From the NCBI RefSeq assembly GCF_004341385.1, contig NZ_SLXE01000006.1:1-64000 (forward strand): DNA of 64,000 nucleotides, given 5' to 3'. How positions within the stretch are numbered: the stretch's first letter is position 1; every line of letters begins with the position of its first letter. The notes under the pieces were generated by a model that was given only the letters and a program-made list of their open reading frames with translations, did not search any database and had not been told where the DNA came from. Position numbers and translations under genes: made by a program. Shown piece by piece: positions 1-8,416 of this stretch. The stretch comes from Uruburuella suis (GTDB taxonomy: Bacteria > Pseudomonadota > Gammaproteobacteria > Burkholderiales > Neisseriaceae).

Positions 1-130
1 CAGCCACGCACGCGGTTTAAACGGCTTCTGCATATGGCTTGCTACATGCGCCTGTATAAGTTTTTCTTTCATTCCACTATAGTACGGCAAGGCGAGGCAA
101 CGAAGTTAGGTTATTTTTTTGGATTGGTAT
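1..130. repeat. Abutting partial intergenic repeats (family R2 then R1)
   Basis: Bases 1-82 match the right part of a repeat (R2) also seen at 19986-20108 and 41747-41883, recognisable by GCAGCCACGCACGCGG and the end TTCCACTATAG. Bases 83-130 match the right half of a second repeat (R1) found complete at 16112-16215 and 35592-35695, ending GGATTGGTAT. The terminal inverted repeats and TATAGTGG-like ends recall the Correia family of neisserial repeats, but exact family membership is inference. The R1 end runs into the 3' end of tatD. Confidence 0.7.
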
Positions 131-881
131 GAAAGGCCAAAAGCTGCGCCACATTGGTTTCGGTCTGCATCGAGAGCGCCGCCACGCTGATGCCGCGCAA
201 GCCGGCCACGGTTTCGGCGATGACGCGCACATTGGCGGGGGTGTTGATTTCGTTTTTGAGCATAAACGGGCTGTCGGTTTCGAGCACAATATGCTCAAGC
301 GGCAGAGCAGCTGCGGCTTGGCGGGCTTTTTTGGCGGCGGGGTTGAGCAGCAGCGAGCCGATGCCGATTTTGAAACCGCAGCGGATAAAAGCCTGCGCCT
401 CTTCAAGGCTGCCGGAAAATGCGTGCACAATGCCGCCTTGGCTGAAGCGGGTGGTGCGCACCGCGGCCACAATGGCAGCGGAGGCTTTGAGATTGTGGAT
501 AATCACCGGGCGGCGGTGTTGCTCGGCCAGCCGCAATTGCTGTTCAAACAGGCTGATTTGCCGCGCGCGCGCTTCGTTTGAAGGTCTTTCGTGCAGAAAA
601 TCGAGGCCGATTTCGCCCACCAAGGCTTGCGGGTGTTGTGTGAGCAGCTGCGAGAGTGCGGCCAAATCATCGGCACCGGCCTCAGCAGCAAACCACGGGT
701 GGATGCCGATGGCGCTGTGGGTATTGGCCGCACCCAGAGCGAGCACCGCCGCCCAATCGGCGCGGCAGGTGGCGGGCACGATAAAGCGGCACACGTTTGC
801 CGCGCGGGCGGCGGCCAGCACTTCGGGCAGCTGCGGCAGCAGGGCGGGGTCGGCCAGGTGGCAGTGGGTGTCGGTGAACAT
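111..881 (-). CDS. tatD: TatD family metal-dependent hydrolase
   Basis: 256 residues. TatD/YcfH proteins are TIM-barrel metallohydrolases with 3'-5' exonuclease or DNase activity in DNA repair, in the cytoplasm. The metal-binding signature is complete: HCH at residues 6-8, Glu90 in VGEIGLDF, His129, His153 in HAFSGS and Asp203 in ETDSP. I start at 881 because the family begins with M-x-DTHCH; the longer frame adds 11 unrelated residues. The last codons (TNPKK and stop) lie inside an R1 repeat, so the C-terminus is borrowed from the repeat. Confidence 0.93.
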   Translation of the reverse strand: MFTDTHCHLADPALLPQLPEVLAAARAANVCRFIVPATCRADWAAVLALGAANTHSAIGIHPWFAAEAGADDLAALSQLLTQHPQALVGEIGLDFLHERPSNEARARQISLFEQQLRLAEQHRRPVIIHNLKASAAIVAAVRTTRFSQGGIVHAFSGSLEEAQAFIRCGFKIGIGSLLLNPAAKKARQAAAALPLEHIVLETDSPFMLKNEINTPANVRVIAETVAGLRGISVAALSMQTETNVAQLLAFHTNPKK

Positions 882-979
882 GGGCGGATTGTAGGGCAAA
901 TGCCGTCTGAACAACAGCAGTTTGCCGGCGCATAAAAAAGCGCACAGCCCAAAGCTGCGCGCTTTTTTTCACTAATGCA

Positions 980-1879
980 TCACAAATTCTGCAAACGCGC
1001 CACGCCTGGGGCGTAGTAATACGCGCCGCTCACGGCTGTGGTTAAGTGGTGGAGCATCAAATCGGTTTGGCCGTCGCGCTCGCCGAACATGCTTTGCAAT
1101 TGCGCTTCGATATTATACAAACGGGCGCAATAGGCGATAAACATTAAGCCGCGCTCGCCGCTGAGGGTGCCGTAGGGCAGGCTGCGGCGCACGATTTTCA
1201 GGCCGGCGCCGTTTTCTTTCAGGTCCACGCGGCCTAAGTGCGAATCGCTCAGGCGCATATCGCCTTCGAGCTCTTCATCGCGCTCTTTGGTGCGGCCGAT
1301 GCAGGCTTCTTGCTTGGCGGTGTCGCATTGCCCCCACTTTTGCAGATCGTGGCGGTATTTTTGCAGCAACACATAGCTGCCGCCGGCATCGGCACCCTCG
1401 GCAATCACGGCCACTTCGGCGCGCTTTTCATCTTGCGGGTTTTCGGTGCCGTCCACAAAACCGTCAAAACCGCGCTCTTCCAGCAAGCGGTGGCTGTGGG
1501 TTTCGTCGGCCACGCTGATGCTGTTGCCGAATGCGGCCAACACTTTTTCGGCCAGCGCAATGCTCAAATCATGGCGCAGCGATTGAATGTGAATCAGCAC
1601 ATCGTGTTGGGTGGCCGGCGCAAGGCCGCCGCCGAGTGCTTTGAAAGGCTTGATTTCGCGGCCTTCTTCGTTGTGGCCGAAGCTTTGCCACAGGCGGCTG
1701 CCGAAAGCCAGGGTGAGGCCCAGCGAAGCATCGGGAAATTGTGTTTGCAAATCGGCCAGCGCATCAAGGCTTTGCACGCAGGCTTGTTTGATGGCGTCGG
1801 TGCTGCCTTGGGCATCGGCTTCGATAAAAATGCCCGATTTGCAGTGGTCGGGCACAATGGCGCTTTGCGCAGTGTTCAT
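980..1879 (-). CDS. DyP-type heme peroxidase (YfeX-like)
   Basis: 299 residues. Dye-decolorising peroxidases are heme enzymes that oxidise varied substrates with H2O2; the YfeX group is cytoplasmic. The catalytic motif GFVDGTENP is at 140-148 (Asp143) and the proximal heme histidine fits DSHLGRVDL (His214). There is no signal peptide, unlike EfeB. I chose the ATG at 1879 because the 25 residues upstream are uptake-sequence-derived and not family-like. The gene stands alone, flanked upstream by an uptake-sequence hairpin. Physiological substrate unknown. Confidence 0.92.
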   Translation of the reverse strand: MNTAQSAIVPDHCKSGIFIEADAQGSTDAIKQACVQSLDALADLQTQFPDASLGLTLAFGSRLWQSFGHNEEGREIKPFKALGGGLAPATQHDVLIHIQSLRHDLSIALAEKVLAAFGNSISVADETHSHRLLEERGFDGFVDGTENPQDEKRAEVAVIAEGADAGGSYVLLQKYRHDLQKWGQCDTAKQEACIGRTKERDEELEGDMRLSDSHLGRVDLKENGAGLKIVRRSLPYGTLSGERGLMFIAYCARLYNIEAQLQSMFGERDGQTDLMLHHLTTAVSGAYYYAPGVARLQNL

Positions 1880-1935
1880 AGGGGCTCTTTTCGGGTGGCT
1901 GTGGGTGAAATGGATTGTGGATTTTAACATAAAGA

Positions 1936-1972
1936 AAAGGCCGTCTGAAAGCAAGGTTTCAGACGGCCTTTT
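1936..1972. terminator. Uptake-sequence inverted pair
   Basis: Two AGGCCGTCTGAAA copies in inverted orientation (arms 1936-1950 and 1957-1971). Such pairs commonly act as terminators in Neisseria. This one would end transcription of the minus-strand gene at 1996-2490. Confidence 0.7.
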
Positions 1973-1995
1973 ACCGCTTTATTATTGATAACGGC

Positions 1996-2490
1996 TTATT
2001 TGTCGGCATTGCTTTCAGACGGCCTGAAAGCCGGTTTGAGGCGGATATACAAGGTGCGCGTGACCACGGCCACGGTTTCGCCTTTTTCATCGGTGAGCAC
2101 CGATTTGATTTCGGGCAGGTATTTGTCGCCGCTCTCGGTGGCGGTGCGGATTTGCCGCAGCATGTCATCGCTGATGTCGCATTCCACAAATATTTTGCTG
2201 TGGCCGGGGCGGATGAAATCGATGTGAGCGGATTTGTCCCAAATATAATAGCGGCTGCCGAGCAGGCCCATCAGCATGAGCGAGTAAACCGGGTCGGTCA
2301 TGGCAAAAAGGCTGCCGCCAAACTGGCTGCCGTTGGCATTGCGCGTGCCCGGCCAGTTTTTCAGCTCGACACGGCAATGGCGGTAATCGTCGGACAATTC
2401 GGTGATGCGGATGCCGCTGAACAAAAACGGCGGCCATAAATTGAGCACCCGCCGCACGCGGGAGGACTTTTGGAAAAACCAGGATTTCAT
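1996..2490 (-). CDS. DUF4442 hotdog-fold protein, probable acyl-CoA thioesterase
   Basis: 164 residues. The sequence fits the DUF4442 family: a central GTRNANGSQFGGSLFAM block like the active-site helix region of hotdog thioesterases, then WDKSAHIDFIRPG. Family members are predicted to hydrolyse acyl-CoA; the substrate here is unknown. The C-terminal FRPSES is translated from an uptake sequence at about 2018-2031, so the last ten or so residues are probably not functionally constrained. It is monocistronic between two uptake-sequence hairpins. Confidence 0.75.
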   Translation of the reverse strand: MKSWFFQKSSRVRRVLNLWPPFLFSGIRITELSDDYRHCRVELKNWPGTRNANGSQFGGSLFAMTDPVYSLMLMGLLGSRYYIWDKSAHIDFIRPGHSKIFVECDISDDMLRQIRTATESGDKYLPEIKSVLTDEKGETVAVVTRTLYIRLKPAFRPSESNADK

Positions 2491-2595
2491 GGGTGTGCCT
2501 TGTTGTGGTTATTGTGGCTGGATTTTTACCATATTTGCGGCCTGTGCGGGGCAGAGAATTAGGGCGAATGCTCGGTTGGGCGGGGTGAAAGTAGA

Positions 2596-2636
2596 TTAAG
2601 CAGGCCGTCTGAAAGCGTTTCAGACGGCCTGCTTAA
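2596..2636. terminator. 19-bp perfect uptake-sequence hairpin
   Basis: Arms 2596-2614 and 2618-2636 are perfectly complementary with a 3-base loop. They extend the uptake-sequence pair outward by TTAAGC. Probable terminator of ygfZ on the minus strand. Confidence 0.75.
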
Positions 2637-2650
2637 ATATTGCTGCTTAT

Positions 2651-3502
2651 TTATTCCGCATCAAAAAACACGCGCTGTAAGGCAAGTGCGTTGCCGTCGG
2701 CATCGGTGAGCGCGGCTTTGGCGGCGGCGAATTTAATCACCGCCAAGTTGATGCTGCCCTCGGGCGTGAGCGCGCTGTTGAGTATCACGCCGGCTTCTTC
2801 GCCGCTCTGCTGCACGGCAATGCCGGCGGCTTCGGGCGTGGCGGCGGTGAGCACGGCCAAGCCGCGTTTGACCTGGCCGCGGTATTGCGCGCGCGCGATG
2901 ATTTCCTGGCCGGGGTAGCAGCCTTTTTTGAAGTGCACGCCGCCGATGATGTGTTGGTTGAGCATTTGCGCCACGGCGGTTTCGCTGGTGGCCGCGCAAA
3001 TCCACGGGTAGCCGCTTTCGATTTCGTGGCGCACCCAAGCGTTTTCGGCGGCGGCATCGTAATCGGGCAAATCGGCGGCGGGGCCGATGTTCAGACGGCC
3101 TTGGTGCGGCAAGGTAATCTGCCACATTTGGCCGTGCGCTTGTGCGGCAAAAGCGAGCGCGGGTGCGGCGGCAGGGGCGGCGGCGATATTGTCGGGCAGC
3201 TCGGCGGCCACGGCAAAATCGGCCAGTGGCTCAAACACCACTTTGGCGCGCAACACAAACATGCGCAAACGCTTCACGAGCGGCTCGATTAAGTCGGCCG
3301 AGAGCGCAAGCAGCAAGTCATCGCCGCGATTGAGCACCAGCATATTGGCAATCACGCGGCCTTTGGGGGTGTTGTAGGTGGCGTAACAGGCTTGGCCGGG
3401 GGCGAGGTTTTGAATGTCGTTGGAGAGCTGGTTGTGCAAAAAAGCGGCGGCATCGTCGCCGCTGGCGCGCACAAGGCCGAAAAAGGGCAGGCGGGTTTGC
3501 AT
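2651..3502 (-). CDS. ygfZ: tRNA-modifying/Fe-S assembly protein YgfZ
   Basis: 283 residues, folate-binding GcvT-like fold. YgfZ supports iron-sulfur enzymes such as MiaB in a tetrahydrofolate-dependent manner. The family signature KGCYPGQE is at 193-200, with the conserved Cys195. The N-terminal region (FLHNQLSNDI, then a TPKGR loop) is typical of GcvT-like proteins. It is followed on the minus strand by a 19-bp hairpin. The upstream neighbour tadA is 70 bp away in the same direction; co-transcription is possible but not shown. Confidence 0.93.
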   Translation of the reverse strand: MQTRLPFFGLVRASGDDAAAFLHNQLSNDIQNLAPGQACYATYNTPKGRVIANMLVLNRGDDLLLALSADLIEPLVKRLRMFVLRAKVVFEPLADFAVAAELPDNIAAAPAAAPALAFAAQAHGQMWQITLPHQGRLNIGPAADLPDYDAAAENAWVRHEIESGYPWICAATSETAVAQMLNQHIIGGVHFKKGCYPGQEIIARAQYRGQVKRGLAVLTAATPEAAGIAVQQSGEEAGVILNSALTPEGSINLAVIKFAAAKAALTDADGNALALQRVFFDAE

Positions 3503-3572
3503 AAAAATCCTTGTTGGCTGAGTGTGTGTGGGTGATGATTTTACGCGCTCTGAAGGCCGCCTGAAAGCGGCT

Positions 3573-4295
3573 TTACTTTTGCCGCCGCTGCCGGAAAAAA
3601 TCTTGCAGCAAAGCGCGGCATTCGGCGGCCAGAATGCCGCCTTTCACGGCGCTGTGCGGATTGAGGCGCGGCTCGGCAAAGAGATTCACCACGCTGCCGG
3701 CTGCGCCGCTTTTGGGCTCGGCCGCACCGTAAACCACCCGCCGCACCCGCGCCTGCATCAGCGCGCTGCTGCACATGCTGCACGGCTCGAGTGTGATATA
3801 CACATCGCATTGGTCGAGGCGGTAGTTTTGCAGGGCCGCTCCGGCGGCGGCGAGCGCGCGGATTTCGGCGTGGTGGCTGATGTTGTGGTCGGCCACGCAG
3901 GTGTTGTGCGCGGCGGCAATGATGTTGCCGCGATGCACCACCACTGCACCCACGGGGATTTCGCCCATGGCCGCCGATTGTGCCGCTTGCGCCAGCGCCG
4001 CGCGCATAAAGTGTTCCATTTCTGCCTGTGGCGGAAACACGGCCACGGGCGGGTGGGTGCGCACGGCTTCGAGCAGGGCGGCTTTTTCGGCTTCGCCCAA
4101 AGCTTGAGGCGTGGTGTGTTGCTCGAGTGCGGCAAGCTGCCACAAGGTGCTGCGGGTGAGGGTGAGCCCGGCGGCTTTGAGCAGCAAAAAGCTTGCGGCC
4201 GCGCCTTGTGCACGCAAATCGGCCAGCGTGGCGATGCCGAGCTTTTGCAGGGTTTGCAAGGTGTTGGGGGCGAGAGGCGGGGTGGTGAGCTTCAT
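3573..4295 (-). CDS. tadA: tRNA-specific adenosine deaminase TadA with extra N-terminal domain
   Basis: 240 residues. TadA converts A34 to inosine in tRNA-Arg(ACG). The deaminase domain (about 90-235) has the zinc/catalytic HAE at 142-144 and PCSMC with Cys172 and Cys175. Residues 1-80 are an added domain resembling the C-terminal helix-hairpin-helix region of TfoX (an LxxLGI-x-TLADLRAQGA pattern). That is longer than the roughly 165-residue E. coli enzyme; I recall similar long forms in other neisseriae. A single uptake sequence lies just upstream (about 4308-4320). Confidence 0.93.
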   Translation of the reverse strand: MKLTTPPLAPNTLQTLQKLGIATLADLRAQGAAASFLLLKAAGLTLTRSTLWQLAALEQHTTPQALGEAEKAALLEAVRTHPPVAVFPPQAEMEHFMRAALAQAAQSAAMGEIPVGAVVVHRGNIIAAAHNTCVADHNISHHAEIRALAAAGAALQNYRLDQCDVYITLEPCSMCSSALMQARVRRVVYGAAEPKSGAAGSVVNLFAEPRLNPHSAVKGGILAAECRALLQDFFRQRRQK

Positions 4296-4350
4296 GGGGT
4301 ATGAATCAGGCCGTCTGAAAGATGTTTATTGTAACGGATATTGCAGGCAT

Positions 4351-4383
4351 AGGCCGTCTGAAAGCTTTTGTTTCAGACGGCCT
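4351..4383. terminator. Uptake-sequence inverted pair after xerD
   Basis: Arms 4351-4363 and 4371-4383 (AGGCCGTCTGAAA and its complement) with a 7-base loop, directly downstream of the xerD stop on the minus strand. Confidence 0.7.
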
Positions 4384-4393
4384 TTGTCTGCAA

Positions 4394-5269
4394 TCAATTG
4401 CGCGGATGGTGCTCGGCCACGATGTTTTTCAGGCGCTCGTTGGCTACATGGGTGTAGATTTGGGTGGTGCTGATGTCGGCATGGCCCAGCAGCAGCTGCA
4501 CTACGCGCAAATCGGCGCCGTGGTTGACCAAATGGGTGGCGAAGGCGTGGCGCAGGCCGTGGGGGCTGAGCCCGGCAATGCCTGCGGCTTCGGCATATTG
4601 TTTCACAATCATCCACGCGAGCTGGCGGCTGATGCCGGTGCGCTTTTGGCTGATAAACAATTCATCGATGATGCGGCCTTTGGCAAGCCGGGGGCGGGCG
4701 TGGGCAAGATAGTGTGCAATCCAGTGGGCGGCTTCCTGCCCCAGCGGCACGATGCGCTGCTTGTTGCCTTTGCCTATGGTGTTGATGAGGCCGCGCTCGA
4801 GGTTGATTTCGCCGATTTTGAGCTTCACCGCTTCGGTAACGCGCAGGCCGCTGGCGTAAATCAGCTCGAGCAGGGCTTTGTCGCGCAGGCCGTGGGCGGT
4901 GGTGGTGTCGGGGGCGGCGAGCAGGGCGTCGATTTGGGCTTCGGTAATCAGCTTAGGCAGATTTTGGGGCGGGTGCGATGCATGCAGCCGCTCGGTGGGA
5001 TTATCGGCGCGCTGTTCGGTGTCGGAGAGCCAACCGTAAAGGCGTTTGCAGGCAGACAAGGCGCGGGCTTGCGAGCGCGGCTGCTCGTCGGGGTGGTAGA
5101 TGGCGGCGGCCAAATCGGTGTTTTGGGCGCTGAGCCAGTCGAGATGGTTCAGCGCCAGGCGCGCGGCGATTTTTTCGAGGTCGTGCCGGTAGGCTTGGAG
5201 CGTGTTTTGGCTCAGTCGCGCTTGCAGCCATAAATGCTCGAGCAGGCGTTCGATCAAGGTGTTGTTCAT
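4394..5269 (-). CDS. xerD: Tyrosine recombinase XerD
   Basis: 291 residues, normal length for Xer recombinases that resolve chromosome dimers at dif with XerC and FtsK. All catalytic residues are present: Arg143 (SGLRVTE), Lys167, His237 and Arg240 (HGLRHAFATH), His263 (LGHADIS) and the nucleophile Tyr272 (TQIYTHV). The start codon overlaps the stop of the upstream thioesterase by four bases (ATGA), implying translational coupling. XerD rather than XerC is favoured by the LLGHADISTTQIYTHV ending, but I cannot compare both paralogs here. Confidence 0.9.
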   Translation of the reverse strand: MNNTLIERLLEHLWLQARLSQNTLQAYRHDLEKIAARLALNHLDWLSAQNTDLAAAIYHPDEQPRSQARALSACKRLYGWLSDTEQRADNPTERLHASHPPQNLPKLITEAQIDALLAAPDTTTAHGLRDKALLELIYASGLRVTEAVKLKIGEINLERGLINTIGKGNKQRIVPLGQEAAHWIAHYLAHARPRLAKGRIIDELFISQKRTGISRQLAWMIVKQYAEAAGIAGLSPHGLRHAFATHLVNHGADLRVVQLLLGHADISTTQIYTHVANERLKNIVAEHHPRN

Positions 5270-5709
5270 GGCTGCTCAAGGTGGGCGAGCTTGGGGTTGC
5301 CGGATTTGGGCACCGGGCGCGGTGTGCCGCCGGCATCGATGGCCACATAGGTAAACACGGCTTCGGTAACGAGCCGGCGCTCTTCGGTGAGCTTGTCGTT
5401 CATCAGCGTTTTCACCCACACTTCGATTTTGATTTGCAGCGAGGTGTTGCCCACGCGCACGCATCGGCCATAGCAGCACACCACATTGCCCACTTTCACC
5501 GGGCGGATAAAATTCATCTGCTGCACAGCCACGGTAACGATGCGGCCTTGGGCGATTTCGGCGGCCAAAATGCCGCCGCCGATGTCCATTTGCGCCATAA
5601 TCCAGCCGCCGAAAATATCTTGATTCGGATTGGTGTCGGCGGGCATGGCCAGCGTGCGCAGCAGCAGCTCGCCTTGGGGTTGGGTGGGAAGATTTTCGGT
5701 GCTGCTCAT
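5266..5709 (-). CDS. yciA: Acyl-CoA thioesterase YciA
   Basis: 147 residues, hotdog fold. YciA hydrolyses a broad range of acyl-CoAs. The pattern DTNPNQDIFGGWIMAQMD is typical of the family, with the catalytic Asp in NQDIFGGW, followed by VQQMNFIRPVKVGNVV. The ATG at 5709 is preceded by a purine-rich GCGAGAAAA site; the frame upstream runs through uptake sequence and is not coding. Its stop overlaps the xerD start. Confidence 0.93.
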   Translation of the reverse strand: MSSTENLPTQPQGELLLRTLAMPADTNPNQDIFGGWIMAQMDIGGGILAAEIAQGRIVTVAVQQMNFIRPVKVGNVVCCYGRCVRVGNTSLQIKIEVWVKTLMNDKLTEERRLVTEAVFTYVAIDAGGTPRPVPKSGNPKLAHLEQP

Positions 5710-5763
5710 GGTTTTCTCGCGGGGAAAGTTAATTGTTTGGAAGGTTGTTTTTAGATGGGTGTG

Positions 5764-5791
5764 AGGCCGTCTGAAAGGTTTCAGACGGCCT
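5764..5791. terminator. Uptake-sequence inverted pair after ogt
   Basis: Arms 5764-5776 and 5779-5791 with a 2-base loop and a following TTTC. It lies between ogt and yciA, both on the minus strand. Confidence 0.7.
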
Positions 5792-5833
5792 TTCAAGCGG
5801 AATATAACGCGTTGGCAACATGCTGGAAAACGT

Positions 5834-6289
5834 TTAAATAGCCACGCCTTCATGATGCAGCAACCAGCGTTTGATGGCCAACGCGTTGTCTTCGCCGCTG
5901 GAAAAACCGCCGAGGCCGCCTTTGGCTACCACGCGGTGGCAGGGCACCACCAGTGCGAGTGGGTTTTTGCCGCAGGCACTGCCCACGGCGCGCGGGCCGC
6001 TGCCGATTTGGCGGGCGATATCCTGATAGCTCATCACTTGGCCGGCGGGGATTTCGCTAATTGCCTGCCACACTTTTTGCTGAAAAGGCGTGCCTTTGGA
6101 TGAAATAGGATGGGCAAAGTTTTTCAGACGGCCTGCAAAATAATCATCCAGCTTTTGCTGCCACATTTCGGGCAGCGGATAGGGCGCGTGCGCCAAATCG
6201 CCGTGCAGATTCAGCTCGATCAATTCGCCGCCATCGAAAATCAAGGTGATGTTGCCGAACGGGGCTTGGTATATACAGGCTTGTTTCAT
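5834..6289 (-). CDS. ogt: Methylated-DNA--protein-cysteine methyltransferase
   Basis: 151 residues. This suicide repair enzyme removes O6-alkyl groups from guanine. The acceptor site is PCHRV with Cys117, preceded by the recognition helix region GSGPRAVGSACGKNPL. I start at 6289 (MKQACIYQ), because the extra ten residues upstream come from uptake-sequence DNA. Residues FAGRLKNF overlap an in-frame uptake sequence near 6122-6134. Single-domain Ogt type, with no Ada N-terminal domain. Confidence 0.94.
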   Translation of the reverse strand: MKQACIYQAPFGNITLIFDGGELIELNLHGDLAHAPYPLPEMWQQKLDDYFAGRLKNFAHPISSKGTPFQQKVWQAISEIPAGQVMSYQDIARQIGSGPRAVGSACGKNPLALVVPCHRVVAKGGLGGFSSGEDNALAIKRWLLHHEGVAI

Positions 6290-6323
6290 GATAAAGGCCG
6301 TCTGAAAAAAGGGTGGCAACCGT

Positions 6324-6524
6324 TCAACTCAGAAAAATATTCAGCAAAACGGCAATGCCCGCACCAAGCAGTACGAGCAAGGCAGCCAATAAAATCGGTT
6401 TGAAATAGGTGTGCCATACTGAGTCGTTTTGCCGGATAAGACGCAAGTTCTGCTCGTTGAGTGCTTGAATGGCTTCAGAGACACAGTTGTTTGTAGTAGC
6501 AGATGTTTTTTCAGTAAATATCAT
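6324..6524 (-). CDS. Small single-pass membrane protein
   Basis: 66 residues, not recognised. Residues 1-42 are polar and predicted cytoplasmic; residues about 44-65 form one hydrophobic segment (ILLAALLVLLGAGIAVLL). A good ribosome-binding site (AAGGGGG) sits a few bases before the ATG. It lies between ogt and bcp on the same strand with short spacing. Function unknown. Confidence 0.6.
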   Translation of the reverse strand: MIFTEKTSATTNNCVSEAIQALNEQNLRLIRQNDSVWHTYFKPILLAALLVLLGAGIAVLLNIFLS

Positions 6525-6564
6525 TCATCCCCCTTGAAGAATAGGCTGAAGGCCGTCTGAAAGA

Positions 6565-7002
6565 TTATTGGCTCAAAGTGTCGAGCACTTCCTGCGCGTG
6601 GCCGGCCACTTTCACCTTGCGCCATTCGTGTGCGATTTCGCCGTTTTTATCGAGCACAAACGTGCTGCGTTCGATGCCGAGCGATTCTTTGCCATAGAGT
6701 TTTTTCAGCTTGATCACGTCAAACAGTTTGCACACGGTTTCGTCTTTATCGCTCAGCAATTCAAATTGAAAGCCTTGCTTGGCGCAAAAATTTTGGTGCG
6801 ATTTGACGCTGTCGCGCGAGATGCCGGCCACGGTGTAGCCCAGCGCTTCAAACTGCGCCAGGCGCGCGTTGAAATCGTGGCCTTCGGTGGTGCAGCCGGG
6901 GGTGTTGTCTTTGGGATAAAAATAAACAATCAGCGGCAAATGTTCGTCAGATACAAAATCTTGGCCGCCGGCAGTGGGCAGGGTGAAAGAATAAGCAGGC
7001 AT
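6565..7002 (-). CDS. bcp: Thioredoxin-dependent peroxiredoxin BCP
   Basis: 145 residues, AhpC/TSA family. It reduces hydroperoxides in the cytoplasm. The peroxidatic Cys37 lies in NTPGCTTEG. The resolving cysteine found five residues later in E. coli BCP is absent (CTTEGHDFNA); Cys73 and Cys91 are other candidates, so a 1-Cys or atypical mechanism is possible. The start at 7002 is chosen because the upstream 24 residues contain uptake-sequence-derived codons. Confidence 0.92.
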   Translation of the reverse strand: MPAYSFTLPTAGGQDFVSDEHLPLIVYFYPKDNTPGCTTEGHDFNARLAQFEALGYTVAGISRDSVKSHQNFCAKQGFQFELLSDKDETVCKLFDVIKLKKLYGKESLGIERSTFVLDKNGEIAHEWRKVKVAGHAQEVLDTLSQ

Positions 7003-7144
7003 AATAAAGCACCGGAAAGTTTCAGACGGCCTTATCTTACGGCATCTGCGCCGGCCGCGCCAAGGTAAAATCAAACAAGAAAAGTGAAATTCTTTTATAA
7101 TCTCGGCAAGATTTGATTGTGCAGCTTAAAAAAAGGAAAACACG

Positions 7145-8416
7145 ATGAACGTGTTAAACAGTTTGTTCGGCATGGTGGTGTTGATTGCCATTGCCGTGCT
7201 GCTTTCGAGCAACCGCCGTGCGATTAATGTGCGCACGGTAGCGGGCGCTTTTCTGATTCAGATAAGCTTGGGCGCGCTGGTGTTGTTTGTACCGTGGGGG
7301 CGAGAAGGGCTCTTGGCGGCATCGGAAGGGGTGAGCAAGGTAATTGCTTATGGCAACGATGGCGTGGGCTTTTTATTCGGCGGCTTGGTGTCGGACCAAA
7401 TGTTTGAGCTGTTTGGCGGCGGCGGCTTTGTGTTTGCCTTGCGCGTGTTGCCGATGATTGTGTTTTTCTCATCGCTGATGGCGGTGCTTTATTACACCGG
7501 CGTGATGCAGATTATTATTAAGGTGATTGGCGGCTTTCTGCAAAAAGTGCTCGGCACGTCCAAAGCCGAGTCGATGTCGGCAGCGGCCAATATTTTTGTG
7601 GGGCAAACCGAAGCGCCCTTGGTGGTGCGCCCGTTTATCAAAAGCATGACGCGCTCGGAATTGTTTGCCGTGATGAGCGGCGGCTTGGCTTCGGTGGCAG
7701 GCTCGGTGCTGGCGGGCTATGCGCAAATGGGCGTGCCGCTGCCTTATCTGATTGCCGCTTCGTTTATGGCGGCGCCCGGCGGCCTTTTGTTTGCCAAGCT
7801 CTTGGTGCCGGAAACGGAAAAGCCGCGCACCGATGAAGAGCTGTCGGATGAGGGCGATAAGCCGGTGAACGTGATTGATGCGGCTGCCGGTGGCGCGGTA
7901 ACCGGGGCGCATATTGCCATTGCGGTGGGCGCTTCGCTTTTGGCTTTTGTGGCGCTGATTTCGCTGGTAAACGGCATGATAGGCGGCGTGGGCGGCTGGT
8001 TTGGCTATGGCAGCCTCACCCTGCAAACGATTTTGGGCTGGCTCTTTTCGCCCTTGGCTTGGGCCATCGGCGTGCCTTGGAGCGAGGCGGGCATTGCCGG
8101 CTCGCTGATCGGCCAGAAAGTGGTGGTGAACGAATTTGTGGCTTATGCCGAATTTGTGAAATACCTTGCGCCCGAATCGGCGGTGCAGCTGAGCGACACC
8201 ACCAAAGCGATTATTTCGTTTGCCTTGTGCGGCTTTGCCAACTTGGGCTCCATCGCGGTGCTGATGGGCGGCCTGAGTATTATCGCGCCGAGCCGACGCA
8301 AAGATGTGGCGCAACTGGGCTTTAAAGCCGTGGTGGCCGGCTCGCTCTCGAATTTGATGAGCGCGGTGATTGCAGGCTTGTTTATCGGGCTCTCCGGCGC
8401 GGCGATTGTGGGTTGA
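7145..8416 (+). CDS. nupC: NupC-type concentrative nucleoside transporter
   Basis: 423 residues with about ten hydrophobic segments. The concentrative nucleoside transporter signature AANIFVGQTEAPLVVRPF and the C-terminal FALCGFANLGSIAVLMGGL are clear. Members import nucleosides with H+ or Na+ across the inner membrane. A ribosome-binding site AAAGGAAAA precedes the ATG, and a TATAAT box lies at 7096-7101, without a convincing -35. It is divergent from bcp. Confidence 0.93.
   Translation: MNVLNSLFGMVVLIAIAVLLSSNRRAINVRTVAGAFLIQISLGALVLFVPWGREGLLAASEGVSKVIAYGNDGVGFLFGGLVSDQMFELFGGGGFVFALRVLPMIVFFSSLMAVLYYTGVMQIIIKVIGGFLQKVLGTSKAESMSAAANIFVGQTEAPLVVRPFIKSMTRSELFAVMSGGLASVAGSVLAGYAQMGVPLPYLIAASFMAAPGGLLFAKLLVPETEKPRTDEELSDEGDKPVNVIDAAAGGAVTGAHIAIAVGASLLAFVALISLVNGMIGGVGGWFGYGSLTLQTILGWLFSPLAWAIGVPWSEAGIAGSLIGQKVVVNEFVAYAEFVKYLAPESAVQLSDTTKAIISFALCGFANLGSIAVLMGGLSIIAPSRRKDVAQLGFKAVVAGSLSNLMSAVIAGLFIGLSGAAIVG

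Noticed and set aside
154..894. Long plus-strand frame opposite tatD
   Set aside because: Antisense to a clear TatD gene. GC-rich third positions make such shadow frames common throughout this window.
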